A stretch of DNA of 64,000 bases from Flavobacterium sp. HSC-61S13 (GTDB taxonomy: Bacteria; Bacteroidota; Bacteroidia; Flavobacteriales; Flavobacteriaceae). The notes under the pieces are model-generated. The model was not told the origin of the DNA, did not search any database, and saw only the letters and a program-made list of their open reading frames with translations. The position numbers and the translations under genes were made by a program. The DNA lies in contig NZ_JALJZV010000004.1 in assembly GCF_024171535.1 (NCBI RefSeq), forward strand, positions 1 through 64,000, read 5' to 3'. Positions within the stretch are counted from its first letter, which is position 1, and each line of letters begins with the position of its first letter. Shown one piece after another: positions 63,811 to 64,000 of this stretch.

Positions 63811-64000
63811 ATGGACAAAAAAATAATCGGTTTGGCGGCTTTTATGGGCGGAATTGCCGTGATTTTAGGAGCATTTGGTGCTCACGGTCTTAAAGCCGTA
63901 CTCGATGAGAATCAGTTGTTAACGTTTGAAACTGGCGTGAGATACCAGATCTATCATGCCTTGTTTTTGCTGTTCGTGGGTGCTGTACCTATATTGACTA
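63811..64000 (+). CDS. DUF423 membrane protein (partial)
   Basis: The first 63 codons of a gene cut by the window edge. The IGLAAFMGGIAVILGAFGAH start and the YQIYHALFLLFVG segment are typical of the ~130-residue DUF423 family of inner-membrane proteins with four helices. The function is unknown. Confidence 0.85.
   Translation, partial: MDKKIIGLAAFMGGIAVILGAFGAHGLKAVLDENQLLTFETGVRYQIYHALFLLFVGAVPILT

Overview
The window is ordinary chromosome from a member of the Bacteroidota, very probably the Flavobacteriaceae. The signs are the type-B succinate dehydrogenase cluster with one long cytochrome subunit, MetH split into two genes, the DUF2723 membrane protein, a chromosomal subclass B1 metallo-beta-lactamase of the BlaB/IND/TUS/MUS kind, start sites without Shine-Dalgarno sequences, and promoters of the TTTG-N19/20-TAnnTTTG type. 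Myroides or a close relative would fit, but I cannot fix the genus from sequence reading alone.

Layout. 0-0.55 kb: tandem repeats. 0.5-5.6 kb: alpha/beta hydrolase, FAD oxidoreductase, Xaa-Pro aminopeptidase, ChaN-like protein. 5.7-9.4 kb: sdhCAB. 9.4-14.7 kb: methionine synthesis (split metH, metF) behind a palindrome, a promoter and two tandem attenuators that each encode a methionine-rich leader peptide. 14.9-27 kb: two paralogous lipoproteins, a nitrilase-family amidase, ComF, YchJ, aspA, YceI, glyS, the metallo-beta-lactamase and small membrane or lipoproteins. 27.2-30.7 kb: a three-gene biotin-dependent acyl-CoA carboxylase. 30.8-35.2 kb: thiL and a DUF2723 protein. 35.3-35.7 kb: two tRNA-Gln genes. 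35.7-41.1 kb: an accessory island bounded by ~200-bp direct repeats. It holds a frameshifted polymorphic toxin with a WHH (HNH/EndoVII-like) nuclease tip, a SUKH immunity gene, a headless EndoU-like toxin tip with its own probable immunity gene, and an XRE regulator. 41.2-53 kb: a nearly complete haem pathway in two divergent operons around an AraC regulator (araC-hemH-hemJ-kinase-crotonase leftwards; hemA-C-D-E-x-F-B-cytochrome c rightwards). 53.1-54.4 kb: a GNAT/HTH toxin-antitoxin-like pair between 88-bp direct repeats. 54.5-64 kb: fumarase, Ogt, serine hydrolase, exonuclease, an OsmC-like gene behind two more leader-peptide attenuators, a double ABC ATPase, a saccharopine-dehydrogenase-like enzyme and the start of a DUF423 gene.

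How it works together. The most unusual signal is the set of four small leader ORFs, each followed by an intrinsic terminator, upstream of metH (9.58-9.86 kb) and osmC-like (59.54-59.94 kb). The first leader at each locus shares the core Met-Trp-x-x-Ser-Ala, and its DNA can pair with the 5' arm of the terminator. This is what ribosome-mediated transcription attenuation of a sulfur-amino-acid regulon would look like. The metH leaders carry runs of four to seven Met codons, so methionyl-tRNA is the likely signal there. A second theme is repetitive DNA: a family of cgtatctgcgaatac-type repeats lies in intergenic gaps at 0.1, 14.7, 16.0, 35.7 and 40.9 kb, and direct repeats bracket both accessory modules.
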